Shown piece by piece: positions 22,235 to 30,744 of a stretch of DNA of 32,581 nucleotides. Below the pieces are notes generated by a model, which was not told the DNA's origin, searched no databases, and saw only the letters and a list, made by a program, of their open reading frames with translations. Source of the stretch: Craurococcus roseus (lineage in GTDB: Bacteria; Pseudomonadota; Alphaproteobacteria; Acetobacterales; Acetobacteraceae); assembly GCF_039523795.1 (NCBI RefSeq), contig NZ_BAAAFZ010000079.1:1-32581 (forward strand), read 5' to 3'. Position numbers and translations under genes: made by a program. Position 1 is the stretch's first letter, and each line of letters opens with the position of its first letter.

Positions 22235-23460
22235 CCCGCGCCCCCCTCGCGCTCCGCGCCGGGGCGGCGTTCCTCGCCCTCGCCTTGGCGGCCGCGCCCG
22301 CCGCCGCGCAACAGCAGCAGAACACGCAGGGGCAAGGCACGCAGGGGCCGGCGGGCGGTTCGCCCGAGGTGCAGTCCGTGGTGCCCGAGGTGGGCGACGG
22401 GCGCGGCGGCATGAACCAGCAGGTGCCGGAGTCGACCGAGAAGCAGGCGCCCACGGGCGGGGAGAGGCCGGCGCCGATCCCGCAGCAAGCCGTCCCCACG
22501 CCGGCCGCGCCCATCACGGCCCCGCCACCGGCGACGGCCCGCGGCACCACCTCGGGCGACGAGATGGAGTTGCAGCGCATCCTCCGGGGCGGCGTCATCG
22601 AGGGGCAGGTCTCGATCCCGAACCAGGCCGCTGGCGTCCTCGTCCAGCCGGACGGGCGCGACTGGCGGGAGTTCCGCAACACGTGGCTGTTCTGGATCGG
22701 CGCCGCCGCCGTGCTCGGCATGATCGCGGTGCTCGCGGCCGTCTACCTGGTTTCCGGCCCGAAGAGGATCGAGGCCGGGCGGTCCGGCCGCACGATACAG
22801 CGCTTCACGGCGATCGAGCGCGTCAACCACTGGATGGTCGCGGTCAGCTTCGTTCTGCTCGGCTTGTCCGGGCTCAACATCACCTACGGCGCCTCGGTGC
22901 TGCGGCCCCTCATCGGCCCGGAGGCCTTCACGGCCCTCACCTACTGGGGGCAGGCGGTGCACCAGTACCTGTCCTTCCCCTTCGTGCTCGGCCTCGTCGT
23001 CATGCTGGCGGTCTGGCTGCGCGACAACCTGCCGCGCAAGGTGGACGTGGCCTGGATCAAGGCCGGCGGCCCGATCGCCAAGGGCCACCCGCCGGCGGGC
23101 AAGTTCAACGCGGCGCAGAAGGCGCTCTACTTCTTCACCATGGGCGGCGGCGTGCTGGTGGCGGTCTCGGGCTACCTGCTGATGTTCCCGATGACCGTCA
23201 CCGGAGTCATCGGGACGCAGTGGGCGCACGTCGTGCACGGCCTGCTGGCCATGGTCATGATCGCCGCCATCCTCGGCCACATCTACATCGGCTCCATCGG
23301 CATGGAGGGCGCCTTCGAGGGCATGAGCACCGGCCGGGTGGACTACAACTGGGCCAAGGAGCACCACAGCCTCTGGCTCGAAGAGGAGGCGGCCAAGGCG
23401 CGCGAGACCGTGGCCGCCCCGCGGCCGCCGCCGGGCGCCCGCGTCGCCGGCGCGGATTGA
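22231..23460 (+). CDS. Formate dehydrogenase gamma subunit (cytochrome b) with extended periplasmic N-terminus
   Basis: 409 residues from ATG 22231. Residues 1-25 are a signal peptide (LALAAAPAAAQ). About 100 Gln/Gly/Pro-rich residues follow, then four membrane helices. Haem-ligand candidates are the His in ERVNHWMVAVSF, in WGQAVHQYLSF and in QWAHVVHGLL with LGHIYIG, fitting a cytochrome b556 of the FdnI/FdoI type. It anchors the complex and reduces quinone. The signal peptide plus disordered extension makes it about twice as long as E. coli FdnI; long forms with a similar N-terminal part are known in alphaproteobacteria. Gap to mobB is 16 bases. Confidence 0.93.
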   Translation: MTRAPLALRAGAAFLALALAAAPAAAQQQQNTQGQGTQGPAGGSPEVQSVVPEVGDGRGGMNQQVPESTEKQAPTGGERPAPIPQQAVPTPAAPITAPPPATARGTTSGDEMELQRILRGGVIEGQVSIPNQAAGVLVQPDGRDWREFRNTWLFWIGAAAVLGMIAVLAAVYLVSGPKRIEAGRSGRTIQRFTAIERVNHWMVAVSFVLLGLSGLNITYGASVLRPLIGPEAFTALTYWGQAVHQYLSFPFVLGLVVMLAVWLRDNLPRKVDVAWIKAGGPIAKGHPPAGKFNAAQKALYFFTMGGGVLVAVSGYLLMFPMTVTGVIGTQWAHVVHGLLAMVMIAAILGHIYIGSIGMEGAFEGMSTGRVDYNWAKEHHSLWLEEEAAKARETVAAPRPPPGARVAGAD

Positions 23461-23476
23461 CCGCGGCCTCCGCGCC

Positions 23477-23995
23477 GTGCGCGTGATCGGCCTCGCCGGC
23501 TGGAGCGGGGCCGGCAAGACGACCTTGTTGACGAAGCTGATCCCCTGCTTGCGCGAGCGGGGGATCGGCGTTTCTACGGTGAAGCACGCGCACCACGAGT
23601 TCGACGTGGACCGGCCCGGCAAGGACTCGTGGCTGCACCGGGAGGCCGGCGCGGAGCAGGTGCTGGTGGGCTCCGTGCGCCGCTGGGCGCTGATGACGGA
23701 GCTGCGCGGGGCGCCGGAGCCCGGGCTCGGCTTCCTGCTGTCCCGCTTGTCGCCGGTGGACCTCGTCGTCGTCGAGGGCTTCAAGCGCGACCGCCACCCC
23801 AAGATCGAGGTCCACCGCGCGGCCAACGGCAAGCCCTGGCTCCACCCGGACGACCCCGCGATCCGGGCCGTGGCGGCCGACGCGCCGCCGCCGCCCGGTT
23901 GCGGCCTGCCTTCCGTCGCGCTGGACGACATCGCCGGCGTCGCCGAACTGGCGCTGCGGTGCGCGGTGGACGTCGAGGCGCTGGTGGGGGGCTGA
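23477..23995 (+). CDS. mobB: Molybdopterin-guanine dinucleotide biosynthesis protein MobB
   Basis: 172 residues from GTG 23477. The P-loop GWSGAGKTTLLTKL (residues 8-21), VKHAHHEFDVDRPGKDSW and VVVEGFKRDRHPKIEVHR are the standard MobB motifs. It is a GTP-binding protein thought to assist MobA in adding GMP to molybdopterin, giving the MGD needed by FDH. It sits directly after the FDH structural genes and seven bases before moeA, so cofactor supply is co-expressed with the enzyme. MobA itself is not in the window. Confidence 0.95.
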   Translation: MRVIGLAGWSGAGKTTLLTKLIPCLRERGIGVSTVKHAHHEFDVDRPGKDSWLHREAGAEQVLVGSVRRWALMTELRGAPEPGLGFLLSRLSPVDLVVVEGFKRDRHPKIEVHRAANGKPWLHPDDPAIRAVAADAPPPPGCGLPSVALDDIAGVAELALRCAVDVEALVGG

Positions 23996-24002
23996 GCGGC
24001 CG

Positions 24003-25256
24003 GTGGCGCAACTCTCCGACGACTGCTTCGCCTTCGGCGGCGCCTTGCTCTCCGTGGAGGCCGCGGAGGCGCTGATCGCCGAGCGCGTGTCGCCGCTCCC
24101 CCACGAGGAGACGGCGCCGCTCGCCGCCGCGCTCGGCCGCGTGCTGGCGCGCGACCTCCTCGCGCCGCTGCCCTTGCCGCCCTTCTTCAACGCCGCCGTG
24201 GACGGCTACGCCTTCCGCCACGCCGACCTCGGCGCGGGCGGGGAAACCCGGCTCGTCATCGCCGGCCGCGTCGCCGCCGGCCAACCGGCCGGTGGCGGCG
24301 ACATGGCGCCGGCGACCGCGGTGCGGGTCTTCACCGGCGCGCCCATGCCGCCCGGCGCGGACACGGTGCTGATGCAGGAGGACGCCCGGCTCGAAGCCGG
24401 CGCCGTGCTGGTGCCCACCGGCCTCAAGCCCGGCGCCAACGCCCGGCCGGCGGGGGAGGACGTGCCGGCCGGGGCCGTCGCGCTGCCCGCCGGGCGCCGG
24501 CTCCGCGCGCCGGAGATCGGCTTGGCCGCGGCGCTCGGCCTCGCCGCCTTGCCCGTGCGGCGGCGCGTGCGCGTCGGCGTGTTCTCCACGGGGGACGAGT
24601 TGGCGCCGCCGGGCGAGCCGCTCCGCGCGGCGCAGACCTACGACAGCAACCGCTTCACCCTGCTTGCCATGCTGGCCGGCTTGCCGGTGGAGGCGACGGA
24701 TCTCGGCATCCTTCCCGACCGGCCGGAGGCGGTGGCGGCGGCGCTGCGGTGCGCGGCGGGCGCGCAGGACGTGCTGCTGACCTCGGGCGGCGTCTCCACC
24801 GGCGAGGAGGACCATGTCCGCGCCGCGATCGAAGGGGCCGGCCGGCTGGTCTTCTGGCGCCTCGCCATAAAGCCCGGCAGGCCGGCGGCGATGGGCGTGG
24901 TGGGCGGCGTGCCGGTGGTGGGCCTGCCCGGCAACCCTGTCGCGGCGGTGGTGACGTTCCTGCACCTGGCGCGGCCGCTCGTGCTGCGCTTGGCCGGCGC
25001 GGCGCCGGAGGCGCCGCCGCGCTTCGCCGCCCGCGCCGTGTTCTCCTACCGGAAGAAGGCCGGCCGGCGTGAGTACGTCCGGGTGCGGCTCGGGCCCGGC
25101 TCGCCGCTGCCGGAGGCGGCGAAGTTCGGCCGGGAAGGGGCGGGACTCCTGACCTCCTTGACGGAAAGCGATGCGTTCGCGGAATTGGCGGAGGAGATGA
25201 CGGAGGTCGCGCCGGGCGACATCGTGCGGGTGCTGCCCTTCGCGGCGGCCTTCTGA
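24003..25256 (+). CDS. moeA: Molybdopterin molybdenumtransferase MoeA/Glp
   Basis: 417 residues from GTG 24003. Motifs in order: FFNAAVDGYAFR (family DGYA loop), VFTGAPMPPGADTVLMQED, RVGVFSTGDEL, TYDSNRFTL, LLTSGGVSTGEEDHVRAAIE, IKPGRPAAMG and LPGNPVAAVVTF. It catalyses ligation of molybdate to adenylylated molybdopterin, the step before MobA/MobB. The lead-in residue of the DGYA loop is Val rather than the more usual Met; the key Asp is present. This may be a second, FDH-dedicated copy, but the rest of the genome would be needed to tell. Confidence 0.95.
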   Translation: MAQLSDDCFAFGGALLSVEAAEALIAERVSPLPHEETAPLAAALGRVLARDLLAPLPLPPFFNAAVDGYAFRHADLGAGGETRLVIAGRVAAGQPAGGGDMAPATAVRVFTGAPMPPGADTVLMQEDARLEAGAVLVPTGLKPGANARPAGEDVPAGAVALPAGRRLRAPEIGLAAALGLAALPVRRRVRVGVFSTGDELAPPGEPLRAAQTYDSNRFTLLAMLAGLPVEATDLGILPDRPEAVAAALRCAAGAQDVLLTSGGVSTGEEDHVRAAIEGAGRLVFWRLAIKPGRPAAMGVVGGVPVVGLPGNPVAAVVTFLHLARPLVLRLAGAAPEAPPRFAARAVFSYRKKAGRREYVRVRLGPGSPLPEAAKFGREGAGLLTSLTESDAFAELAEEMTEVAPGDIVRVLPFAAAF

Positions 25257-25273
25257 GCGGGGAGAACCGGGCG

Positions 25274-26035
25274 ATGCCGAACACCGTGGTCAGCGCCGTG
25301 GGCGAGGGGGGCGTCCTGACGCTCCGCCTCAACCGGCCGGAGAAGAAGAACGCCTTGTCGCGCGAGATGTACGGCGCCCTGTCCGACGGCCTGCACGCGG
25401 CGGTGGAGGACGGCGCGGTCCGGGCGGTGCTGCTGGCCGGGGGCGAGGATTTCACCGCCGGCAACGACATCGCCGATTTCGCGGCGGACGGCGGCGCGGG
25501 CGAGGGGGTCGGGCGGACGAGCGCCGCGCTCGACTTCCTGGAGGTCCTGATCCGCTTCCCGAAGCCGGTCGTGGCCGCGGTGCGCGGCGTCGCCATCGGC
25601 ATCGGCACCACCATGCTGCTGCACTGCGACGCGTCGGTGGCGGCGCGGAACGCGCGCTTGCAGATGCCCTTCGCCCGCCTCGGCCTCGTGCCCGAGGCGG
25701 GGTCGAGCGTCGCGCTGGCCGCGCGCATCGGGCAGGCGCGCGCGCAGTGGATGCTGATGAGCGGCGACGCGGTGGACGGCGAAACGGCGGCCCGCGAGGG
25801 CCTGGTCACGCGCGCCGTGGACGACGCGGAGGTGGACGCGGCCGCCGCGGCCATGGCGGCGCAACTCGCCGCCCTGCCCCCCGGCGCGGTCGCCGCCACC
25901 AAGCGGCTCCTGCGGGAGCCCCAGGCCGCGGCCTTGAAGGAGGCCATGGACCGCGAGCGCGCCGCCTTCGCCGAGCGGCTGCGGAGCGCGGAGGCGCAGG
26001 CGATCTTCGCCGCCTTCCTCAACCGCAAAGGCTGA
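25274..26035 (+). CDS. Enoyl-CoA hydratase/isomerase family protein
   Basis: 253 residues from ATG 25274, 17 bases after moeA. Crotonase fold: LRLNRPEKKNALS near the start, oxyanion-hole segments AGNDIADF and RGVAIGIGTTMLLHCD, and GLVPEAGSSVALAARIG carrying the Glu of the active site. The PEAGSS version of the motif is common in isomerase-like or PaaG-like members, so the reaction could be enoyl-CoA hydration or delta3-delta2 isomerisation. A link to formate metabolism is not evident. It may simply be the last gene read through from the FDH operon. Confidence 0.9.
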   Translation: MPNTVVSAVGEGGVLTLRLNRPEKKNALSREMYGALSDGLHAAVEDGAVRAVLLAGGEDFTAGNDIADFAADGGAGEGVGRTSAALDFLEVLIRFPKPVVAAVRGVAIGIGTTMLLHCDASVAARNARLQMPFARLGLVPEAGSSVALAARIGQARAQWMLMSGDAVDGETAAREGLVTRAVDDAEVDAAAAAMAAQLAALPPGAVAATKRLLREPQAAALKEAMDRERAAFAERLRSAEAQAIFAAFLNRKG

Positions 26036-26088
26036 GGCGGCGATCCGCCCTTTGCGGCTCCCGCCCGGGGTGCTACCACCCGGCGCGG

Positions 26089-26165
26089 CGGACCGTAGCG
26101 CAGCCTGGTAGCGCACTTGTCTGGGGGACAAGGGGTCGTGGGTTCAAATCCCGCCGGTCCGACCA
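26089..26165 (+). tRNA. tRNA-Pro (anticodon GGG)
   Basis: Complete cloverleaf: acceptor CGGACCG pairs with CGGTCCG, the anticodon stem CTTGT/ACAAG encloses CTGGGGG (anticodon GGG), and the T arm contains GGGTTCAAATCCC. The CCA end is encoded (26163-26165). The tRNA separates the FDH island from the RND efflux genes, and its 3' end faces the end of the adaptor gene. Confidence 0.95.
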
Positions 26166-26229
26166 CCGCCGCCCCTGGATGCGCCGGCCGGCGCCCTTGC
26201 CGCCCGCCCCGTCTCATCGCGGAGGCGCT

Positions 26230-27426
26230 TCAGCGCCGTTCGACGCCCACGCCCTCCACCGCCGCCCCAGCGGCAGGCGCGCCGGGCCGTTCGCTCCCGC
26301 CTTGCCGGACACGGACCTGTTGGCCGTGCCGGAGGTCCTGCAAGTGGTCGGTCGCCACGAGCGATCCCGCGCGGAGGCCGCTCAGGACGGCCGTCATGTC
26401 GCCGTGGTCGTCGCCGGTTTCGACCGGAGCCATTCGGATCCTGCCGCCCCCGTCGACGGCGTAAACGATGCGTTGGTCGAGCTGCGACGTGAGCGCGACG
26501 GTGGGCACCAGCACGCGCTCCTTCGTCCCGACCTGGACCCTCGTCCGGACGAACTCGCCCGGGAGGTACCGGCCGTCCCCGTTCGGCAGCCAAGCCCGCA
26601 CCAAGCGCCGCGCGGTGTTGGTGTTGAAGCGGTTGTCCAGCTTGTGGATGCGCGCTTCGCGGTCCGGGCGGGCTCCGTCGGAAAGGACCGTGAGCCGCGG
26701 GTCGGCGTCCGCCATCGCCTCCTGCACGGCGGCGGAGGCTTCGGCGGACAGGGCGACCTGCACCTCGATCGGGTCCATCTGGACGACGCTCACCAACTCG
26801 GTCTGGTTGGCGGTGACGAGGTCGCCGACGTTCACGTCGGAAAGGCCGGCGCGCCCGGCGAAAGGCGCGCGCACCACGGCGTAGTCCAGGTTGAGCTGCT
26901 GGCGCGCCACTTCCGCCTCGGCTTCCTGCAAGCGGCCGGCCGCGACCGCACGGTTGCTTTGGAGCTGCTGGAGGCGTTGCTGGCTGGCGAAGCCTTCGTC
27001 CTCCAGCGGCGCGATCCGCGCGACTTCGACCTCGGCGAAGGAGAGCTGCGCCTTCGCCTGCTCGCGCTGCGCCAGCGCCGCCCGCAAGGCCACCTCGAAG
27101 GGCCGCGGGTCGATGCGGAACAGGACTTGGCCTTCCTCCACGAAGGCCCCCGGCTCGAACGGCCGCTCCACCACGGTGCCCGTGACCCGGGGCCGCAAGG
27201 CCGCGTCCTTCGGGGAGACGACCACGCCCGTGTACTCGAAGGCCACCGGAACGGTCGTCCGTTCCGCGGTTGCGACGTTGACCTCGAACTCGGGGCCGTT
27301 CCTCGCCTTCGCCACGTCGTCCCGGCGCCCGGCGCTGCCGTCGGACGCCGCCCACAACCGCCAGCCGCCGGCGGCGAGGGCCAGGATCGCCAACGCCGCC
27401 AACCCGAGCCGAACCTGAGACCGCAC
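26230..27426 (-). CDS. RND efflux periplasmic adaptor (membrane fusion protein)
   Basis: 398 residues from GTG 27426, chosen because GGGAGA lies six bases upstream and the signal or anchor helix (LGLAALAILALAAGGW) follows at once; a TTG at 27483 would add 19 residues. Standard adaptor order: barrel-sandwich entry VSPKDAALRPRVTGTVVERPFEPGAFVEEGQVLFRIDPRPF, a coiled-coil hairpin (about 105-165, rich in Ala/Gln/Glu), the return strand LNLDYAVVRAPFAGRAGLSDVNVGDLV, then beta-barrel and membrane-proximal domains. No lipobox Cys is seen, so it is probably held by an uncleaved helix. It links the inner-membrane pump to an outer-membrane channel. It is divergent from its pump rather than upstream in one operon. 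Confidence 0.93.
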   Translation of the reverse strand: MRSQVRLGLAALAILALAAGGWRLWAASDGSAGRRDDVAKARNGPEFEVNVATAERTTVPVAFEYTGVVVSPKDAALRPRVTGTVVERPFEPGAFVEEGQVLFRIDPRPFEVALRAALAQREQAKAQLSFAEVEVARIAPLEDEGFASQQRLQQLQSNRAVAAGRLQEAEAEVARQQLNLDYAVVRAPFAGRAGLSDVNVGDLVTANQTELVSVVQMDPIEVQVALSAEASAAVQEAMADADPRLTVLSDGARPDREARIHKLDNRFNTNTARRLVRAWLPNGDGRYLPGEFVRTRVQVGTKERVLVPTVALTSQLDQRIVYAVDGGGRIRMAPVETGDDHGDMTAVLSGLRAGSLVATDHLQDLRHGQQVRVRQGGSERPGAPAAGAAVEGVGVERR

Positions 27427-27490
27427 GCCGTTTCTCCCAACTTGCCCGCGCGCCGGACGGCAGCCCGCCCGGCGACGCTGCAACTCGCCA

Positions 27491-27515
27491 AGAGGCGGAA
27501 CGTTGCCCGGCCTCT
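27491..27515. promoter_or_regulatory. Inverted repeat between divergent RND genes
   Basis: AGAGGC (27491-27496) faces GCCTCT (27510-27515) in the 135-base gap between the adaptor and pump starts. It could be an operator acting on both genes. No TetR or similar repressor gene is seen next to it. Confidence 0.3.
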
Positions 27516-27561
27516 GCCCGCAAGCGCCACGCTCGGCCGCGCCCAGGGAGCCAGGGAAGCG

Positions 27562-30500
27562 ATGTTCGCCTTTTTCGTCGACCGCCCGATCCTAGCGGGC
27601 GTCATCTCCGTTGTCATAACGGTCGTGGGCGCCGTGGCGGGCGTCACGCTGCCTATCGCGCAGTTCCCCGAGATCGCGCCGCCCGTCATCAACATCCAGG
27701 CCACCTACCCGGGCGCGAGCGCCGAACAGGCCCACGCCGCGGTCGCCATCCCGCTCGAGCAGGAGATCAACGGCGCGCAGAACCTCATCTACATCAACTC
27801 GACCAGCAGTTCGAACGGCAGCGTCAGCATCGACGCGACTTTCGCGGTCGGCTCGGACCTCAACGCCGCCGCCGCCGACGTCCTCACGCGGGCGAGCCGG
27901 GCCGAGCCGCGGCTGCCCGAAGCCGTGCGGAGCCAAGGGCTGGAGATCCTGAAGAGCTCCCGCCAGCGGCTCGGCAACATCGTGCTCTACAGCGAGGACG
28001 GCGCCGGGTACGACGAACTGTTCCTGTCGAATTGGGCCGAAACGCAGGTCATCAAGCCCCTGCGCCGTGTGCCCGGCATGGGCCGCATCGTGAACTTCAG
28101 CAACATGCGCTACGCGATGCGGGTCTGGCTGGACCCCGCGCGCATGGAGTCCCTGAACATCGGGCCTTCGACGGTGGTCGAGGCGGTGCGGGAGCAGAAC
28201 GCGCAGGTCACGACCGGCTCGCTCGGCAGGGAGCCGATGCGCGACGCCCCGGCGTTCGAGCTGCGGCTCGTGACCAAGGGCCGGCTCCAGGACGCGGAGG
28301 AGTTCGAGAACATCATCCTGCGCGCCAATCCGGACGGTTCGGTGGTGCGGGTCGGCGACGTGGGCCGCGTGGAGCTCGGCTCCGAGCAGTACGGCGTCCG
28401 CTCGACCTACAACAACCAATCCGCGGCCTCCATCGGGCTTTACCAAAACCCGGACGCCAACGCGGTGGAGGTGATGCAAGGCGTCCACGCCACCATGGCG
28501 GATCTCGCTAAGCGCTTCCCGCCGGGCCTGAAGTACGAGATAGCGCTGGACCGGACGGAGTTCGTGCGGGAATCCATCAAAGAGGTCGTCAAGACGCTCT
28601 TCGAGGCCATCCTCCTGGTGGTGGCCGTCACCTACCTCTTCTTGCAGAACTGGCGCGCCACGCTCATCCCGTCCATCGCCGTGCCGGTGGCCCTGGTCGG
28701 CGCCTTCGGGCCGATGGCGCTGTTCGGCTTCTCCTTCAACACGCTCAGCCTGCTCGGGCTCGTGCTCGCGGTCGGGCTCGTCGTGGACGACGCCATCATC
28801 GTGGTCGAGAACACGGAACGCCTGCTCGGCGAAGGGCGGTCGCCCAGGGAGGCCGCGAAGGAGGCGGTCGAGGAGGTGGCGGGGCCGGTCATCGCGACGA
28901 CGCTCGTGCTCGCGGCCCTCTTCGTCCCGGTGGCCTTCATCCCGGGCGTCACCGGGCAGCTCTACAACCAGTTCGCCCTGACCATCGCCATCTCTTTCAT
29001 CATCTCGGCCATCGTTTCGCTCACACTGACCCCTGCGCTCTGCGCCTTGATCCTGCGCCCGGGCCACGCGGGGCAGAGCGGGTCCTGGCGGGCGCCGCTG
29101 CGCTGGTTCAACAGCGGCCTCCGCCGCGGGACCGACGGCGTCGTGGGCGCGGTAGGCGGGCTGTCGCGCCGCCTGCCGATCGCCGGGGCGCTGTTCCTCG
29201 CCCTCGCCGGCGCCACCGCATGGCTCGTCACGCAGCGCCCGACCGCCTTCGTGCCGCAGGAGGACCAGGGCTACTTCTTCGCCGACGTCGCCCTGCCGAA
29301 AGGCGCCTCGGTGGAACGCACCCGCGCGATGGTGGAGCGCTTGGGGGAGTCGCTCCTGGCCAAGCCGGAGGTCAGCGACGCGATCGGGGTCGCCGGGCGG
29401 GGCATCCTTTCCGACGCCACCGCTTCCTTCTACGGCTTCCAGATCCCCACGCTGAAGCCGTGGGGCGAACGCGACAGGACCGTCGATGAGCTGATCGCGG
29501 AGGTCAACGCGGAGTTCAAGAACGACCCCGACGGGCAGGTCCGCATCATCAATCCTTCGCCCTTGCCGGGGCTCGGTTCCCGCGGCGGCCTGACGCTGGA
29601 GATCCAGGACCGCAGCGGCCGGGGCGGCCTCCAGCTCGCCAAGGCCGCCGACGCGTTCATCGAGGAGATGGTCGCCCTGCCCGAAGTCGGCCGCGCCCTG
29701 CCGACCACGAGCCACGGCGTGCCCCAGATCCGGCTCGACATAGACCGGGCGAAGGCCGAGCAACTCGGTGTCAAGCTGGAAACGCTCTTCGACGCGCTGG
29801 GCACCTACATCGGCTCGTCTTTCGTGAACCTCTTCAACCAGTTCGGCTTTGTGTACCAGGTCTACGTCCAAGGCGAGGCTTCGGCGCGGCGCACGTTGGA
29901 CGACATCGCGAACCTCACCGTCCCGAACGCGCGGGGAGAGCCGGTGCTGATCGGCTCGCTCGTGACGCCGCGGTTCGTCACCGGGCCCACCGCCGTGCTC
30001 TCCTACAACACCTACCCGGCCATCGAGGTGGCGGTGGACACGGCGGAGGGCGTCAGCTCCGGCGCGGCCATCGCCGCCATCGAGCGGCTCGCGGCCCGCA
30101 AGCTCCCGCGCGACTACGCCGTCGAGTGGACGGAGGTCGCCTACCAGGAGAAGATCGCGGGCGGCTACGCGCCCCTGATCTTCGCCTTCGGGGTCCTCAT
30201 GGTGTTCCTCGTGCTGGCGGCCCAGTACGAGAGCCTGGGCCTGCCGTTCGTGATCGTCCTGGGCACGCCGCTCGCGGTCCTCGGCGCGGTCCTGGCGCTG
30301 GCGCTCCGGGATCTGCCGCTCGACATCTTCGGCCAGATCGGCCTGCTGCTGCTCGTCGGGCTGGCGGCGAAGAACTCCATCCTGCTCGTGTCCTTCGCCA
30401 AGGAGCTGCGGGAGCAGGGCCGCGACGCCCTGTCGGCCGCGCAGGAAGCGGTGCGGCTGCGGATGCGCCCGATCCTGATGACGTCCTTCGCCTTCATCCT

Positions 30501-30735
30501 GGGCTGCGTGCCGTTGGCCATCGCCGGCGGCGCGGGCGCGAACGCCCGCGTCTCCATGGGCACCGTGGTGATCGGCGGGTTGCTGGTGGCGACGGTGCTC
30601 AGCCTCTACGCGACTCCGGTCCTGTACGTCGCCGCCGAGCGCCTGCGCGACGCGCTCGGCGGAAAGGCGCGCCGCTCGCGCCCGGAGGGGCCGCGGGGCG
30701 GAGGCGAGGCGGGCAGGCCGCAGCCGGCGGCCTGA
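27562..30735 (+). CDS. RND multidrug/solute efflux pump (AcrB/MexB-like, HAE1 type)
   Basis: 1057 residues from ATG 27562 with AGGGAAG upstream; the length is typical. N-terminal FFVDRPILAGVISVVITVVGAVAG is the first membrane helix, then the porter domain (PEIAPPVINIQATYPGASAEQ). Proton-relay residues are present: D409 and D410 in GLVVDDAIIVVENTE (helix 4) and K937 in GLAAKNSILLVSFAKE (helix 10), matching E. coli D407/D408/K940. The second-half porter repeat (QGYFFADVALPKGAS) and the final helices are intact. It uses proton influx to export drugs, solvents or lipophilic compounds through a TolC-type channel. No channel gene is in the window. Confidence 0.97.
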   Translation: MFAFFVDRPILAGVISVVITVVGAVAGVTLPIAQFPEIAPPVINIQATYPGASAEQAHAAVAIPLEQEINGAQNLIYINSTSSSNGSVSIDATFAVGSDLNAAAADVLTRASRAEPRLPEAVRSQGLEILKSSRQRLGNIVLYSEDGAGYDELFLSNWAETQVIKPLRRVPGMGRIVNFSNMRYAMRVWLDPARMESLNIGPSTVVEAVREQNAQVTTGSLGREPMRDAPAFELRLVTKGRLQDAEEFENIILRANPDGSVVRVGDVGRVELGSEQYGVRSTYNNQSAASIGLYQNPDANAVEVMQGVHATMADLAKRFPPGLKYEIALDRTEFVRESIKEVVKTLFEAILLVVAVTYLFLQNWRATLIPSIAVPVALVGAFGPMALFGFSFNTLSLLGLVLAVGLVVDDAIIVVENTERLLGEGRSPREAAKEAVEEVAGPVIATTLVLAALFVPVAFIPGVTGQLYNQFALTIAISFIISAIVSLTLTPALCALILRPGHAGQSGSWRAPLRWFNSGLRRGTDGVVGAVGGLSRRLPIAGALFLALAGATAWLVTQRPTAFVPQEDQGYFFADVALPKGASVERTRAMVERLGESLLAKPEVSDAIGVAGRGILSDATASFYGFQIPTLKPWGERDRTVDELIAEVNAEFKNDPDGQVRIINPSPLPGLGSRGGLTLEIQDRSGRGGLQLAKAADAFIEEMVALPEVGRALPTTSHGVPQIRLDIDRAKAEQLGVKLETLFDALGTYIGSSFVNLFNQFGFVYQVYVQGEASARRTLDDIANLTVPNARGEPVLIGSLVTPRFVTGPTAVLSYNTYPAIEVAVDTAEGVSSGAAIAAIERLAARKLPRDYAVEWTEVAYQEKIAGGYAPLIFAFGVLMVFLVLAAQYESLGLPFVIVLGTPLAVLGAVLALALRDLPLDIFGQIGLLLLVGLAAKNSILLVSFAKELREQGRDALSAAQEAVRLRMRPILMTSFAFILGCVPLAIAGGAGANARVSMGTVVIGGLLVATVLSLYATPVLYVAAERLRDALGGKARRSRPEGPRGGGEAGRPQPAA

Positions 30736-30744
30736 CGCCGGCCG

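Noticed and set aside
25747..27561. N-terminal extension of the RND pump frame upstream of 27562
   Set aside because: The open frame runs back through tRNA-Pro and antisense to the adaptor gene. The pump's conserved first helix begins at the ATG at 27562 with a good ribosome-binding site.
26089..30735. RND genes as an island integrated at tRNA-Pro
   Set aside because: No repeat of the tRNA 3' end, integrase or composition shift was seen to the right of the tRNA.
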